Source: Lachnospiraceae bacterium (GTDB taxonomy: Bacteria > Bacillota > Clostridia > Lachnospirales > Lachnospiraceae). Taken from it: 32,837 bases of DNA. The stretch lies in assembly GCA_024399135.1 (NCBI GenBank), contig JAKSHY010000023.1, forward strand, positions 1-32,837, in the 5' to 3' direction. A model generated the notes under the pieces. That model ran no database searches and was not told the origin of the DNA. It was given only the letters and a program-made list of their open reading frames with translations. Positions within the stretch are counted from its first letter, which is position 1, and each line of letters opens with the position of its first letter. The position numbers and the translations under genes were made by a program. This document shows positions 32,832-32,837 of the stretch, in pieces.

Positions 32832-32837
32832 GGAAGC

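Overview
The window reads as a low-GC Gram-positive chromosome, most likely Clostridia of the Lachnospiraceae type. This is inferred from the gene order, the AT-rich codon use, an enlarged ribosomal protein L17 and Lachnospiraceae-like accessory genes. No RNA gene or database search was available to confirm it.

Region 1 (1-8240) is the end of the ribosomal-protein superoperon in canonical order: rplF (tail), rplR, rpsE, rpmD, rplO, secY, adk, map, infA, rpmJ, rpsM, rpsK, rpsD, rpoA, rplQ, then a strong terminator. Several intergenic hairpins (secY-adk, rpmJ-rpsM, rpsK-rpsD) look like attenuation or autoregulation sites.

Region 2 (8241-16279) interrupts the usual rplQ-ecfA1 adjacency. It holds a small 18-bp tandem repeat, a short minus-strand membrane-protein ORF, nine 52-bp tandem repeats each carrying a TGACCCA/TGGGTCA hairpin, and three plus-strand genes. 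These genes encode a membrane protein with two Rossmann/RCK-like domains and a C-terminal RyR domain, a TIR-transmembrane-Sel1 protein, and a secreted clostripain-family (C11) cysteine peptidase. TIR domains can make cyclic ADP-ribose-type signals from NAD, and eukaryotic RyR channels respond to cADPR. The pair is therefore the best candidate here for an undescribed signalling or defence system.

Region 3 (16280-20900) returns to the conserved order: ecfA1, ecfA2, ecfT (vitamin-uptake energising module), truA (here inverted), then rplM and rpsI behind a consensus promoter and a leader with three covarying hairpins that share one loop sequence.

Region 4 (20801-27756) is bounded by a 130-bp direct repeat (129/130 identical) made of the last codons of rpsI plus its terminator. 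This is the arrangement expected of att sites. Inside are a MarR regulator with a double palindromic operator, a flavodoxin, two GNAT acetyltransferases, a SAP/DUF6434 protein, a PfkB sugar kinase, an ABC exporter pair and a LytTR/DUF3021 regulator pair. No recombinase is visible.

Region 5 (27757-32831) is a five-gene operon: an ABC ATPase, two ABC-2 permeases, a sensor histidine kinase and a NarL/LuxR-type response regulator. It resembles antimicrobial-resistance export modules controlled by their own two-component system, and a palindrome sits upstream of its promoter.
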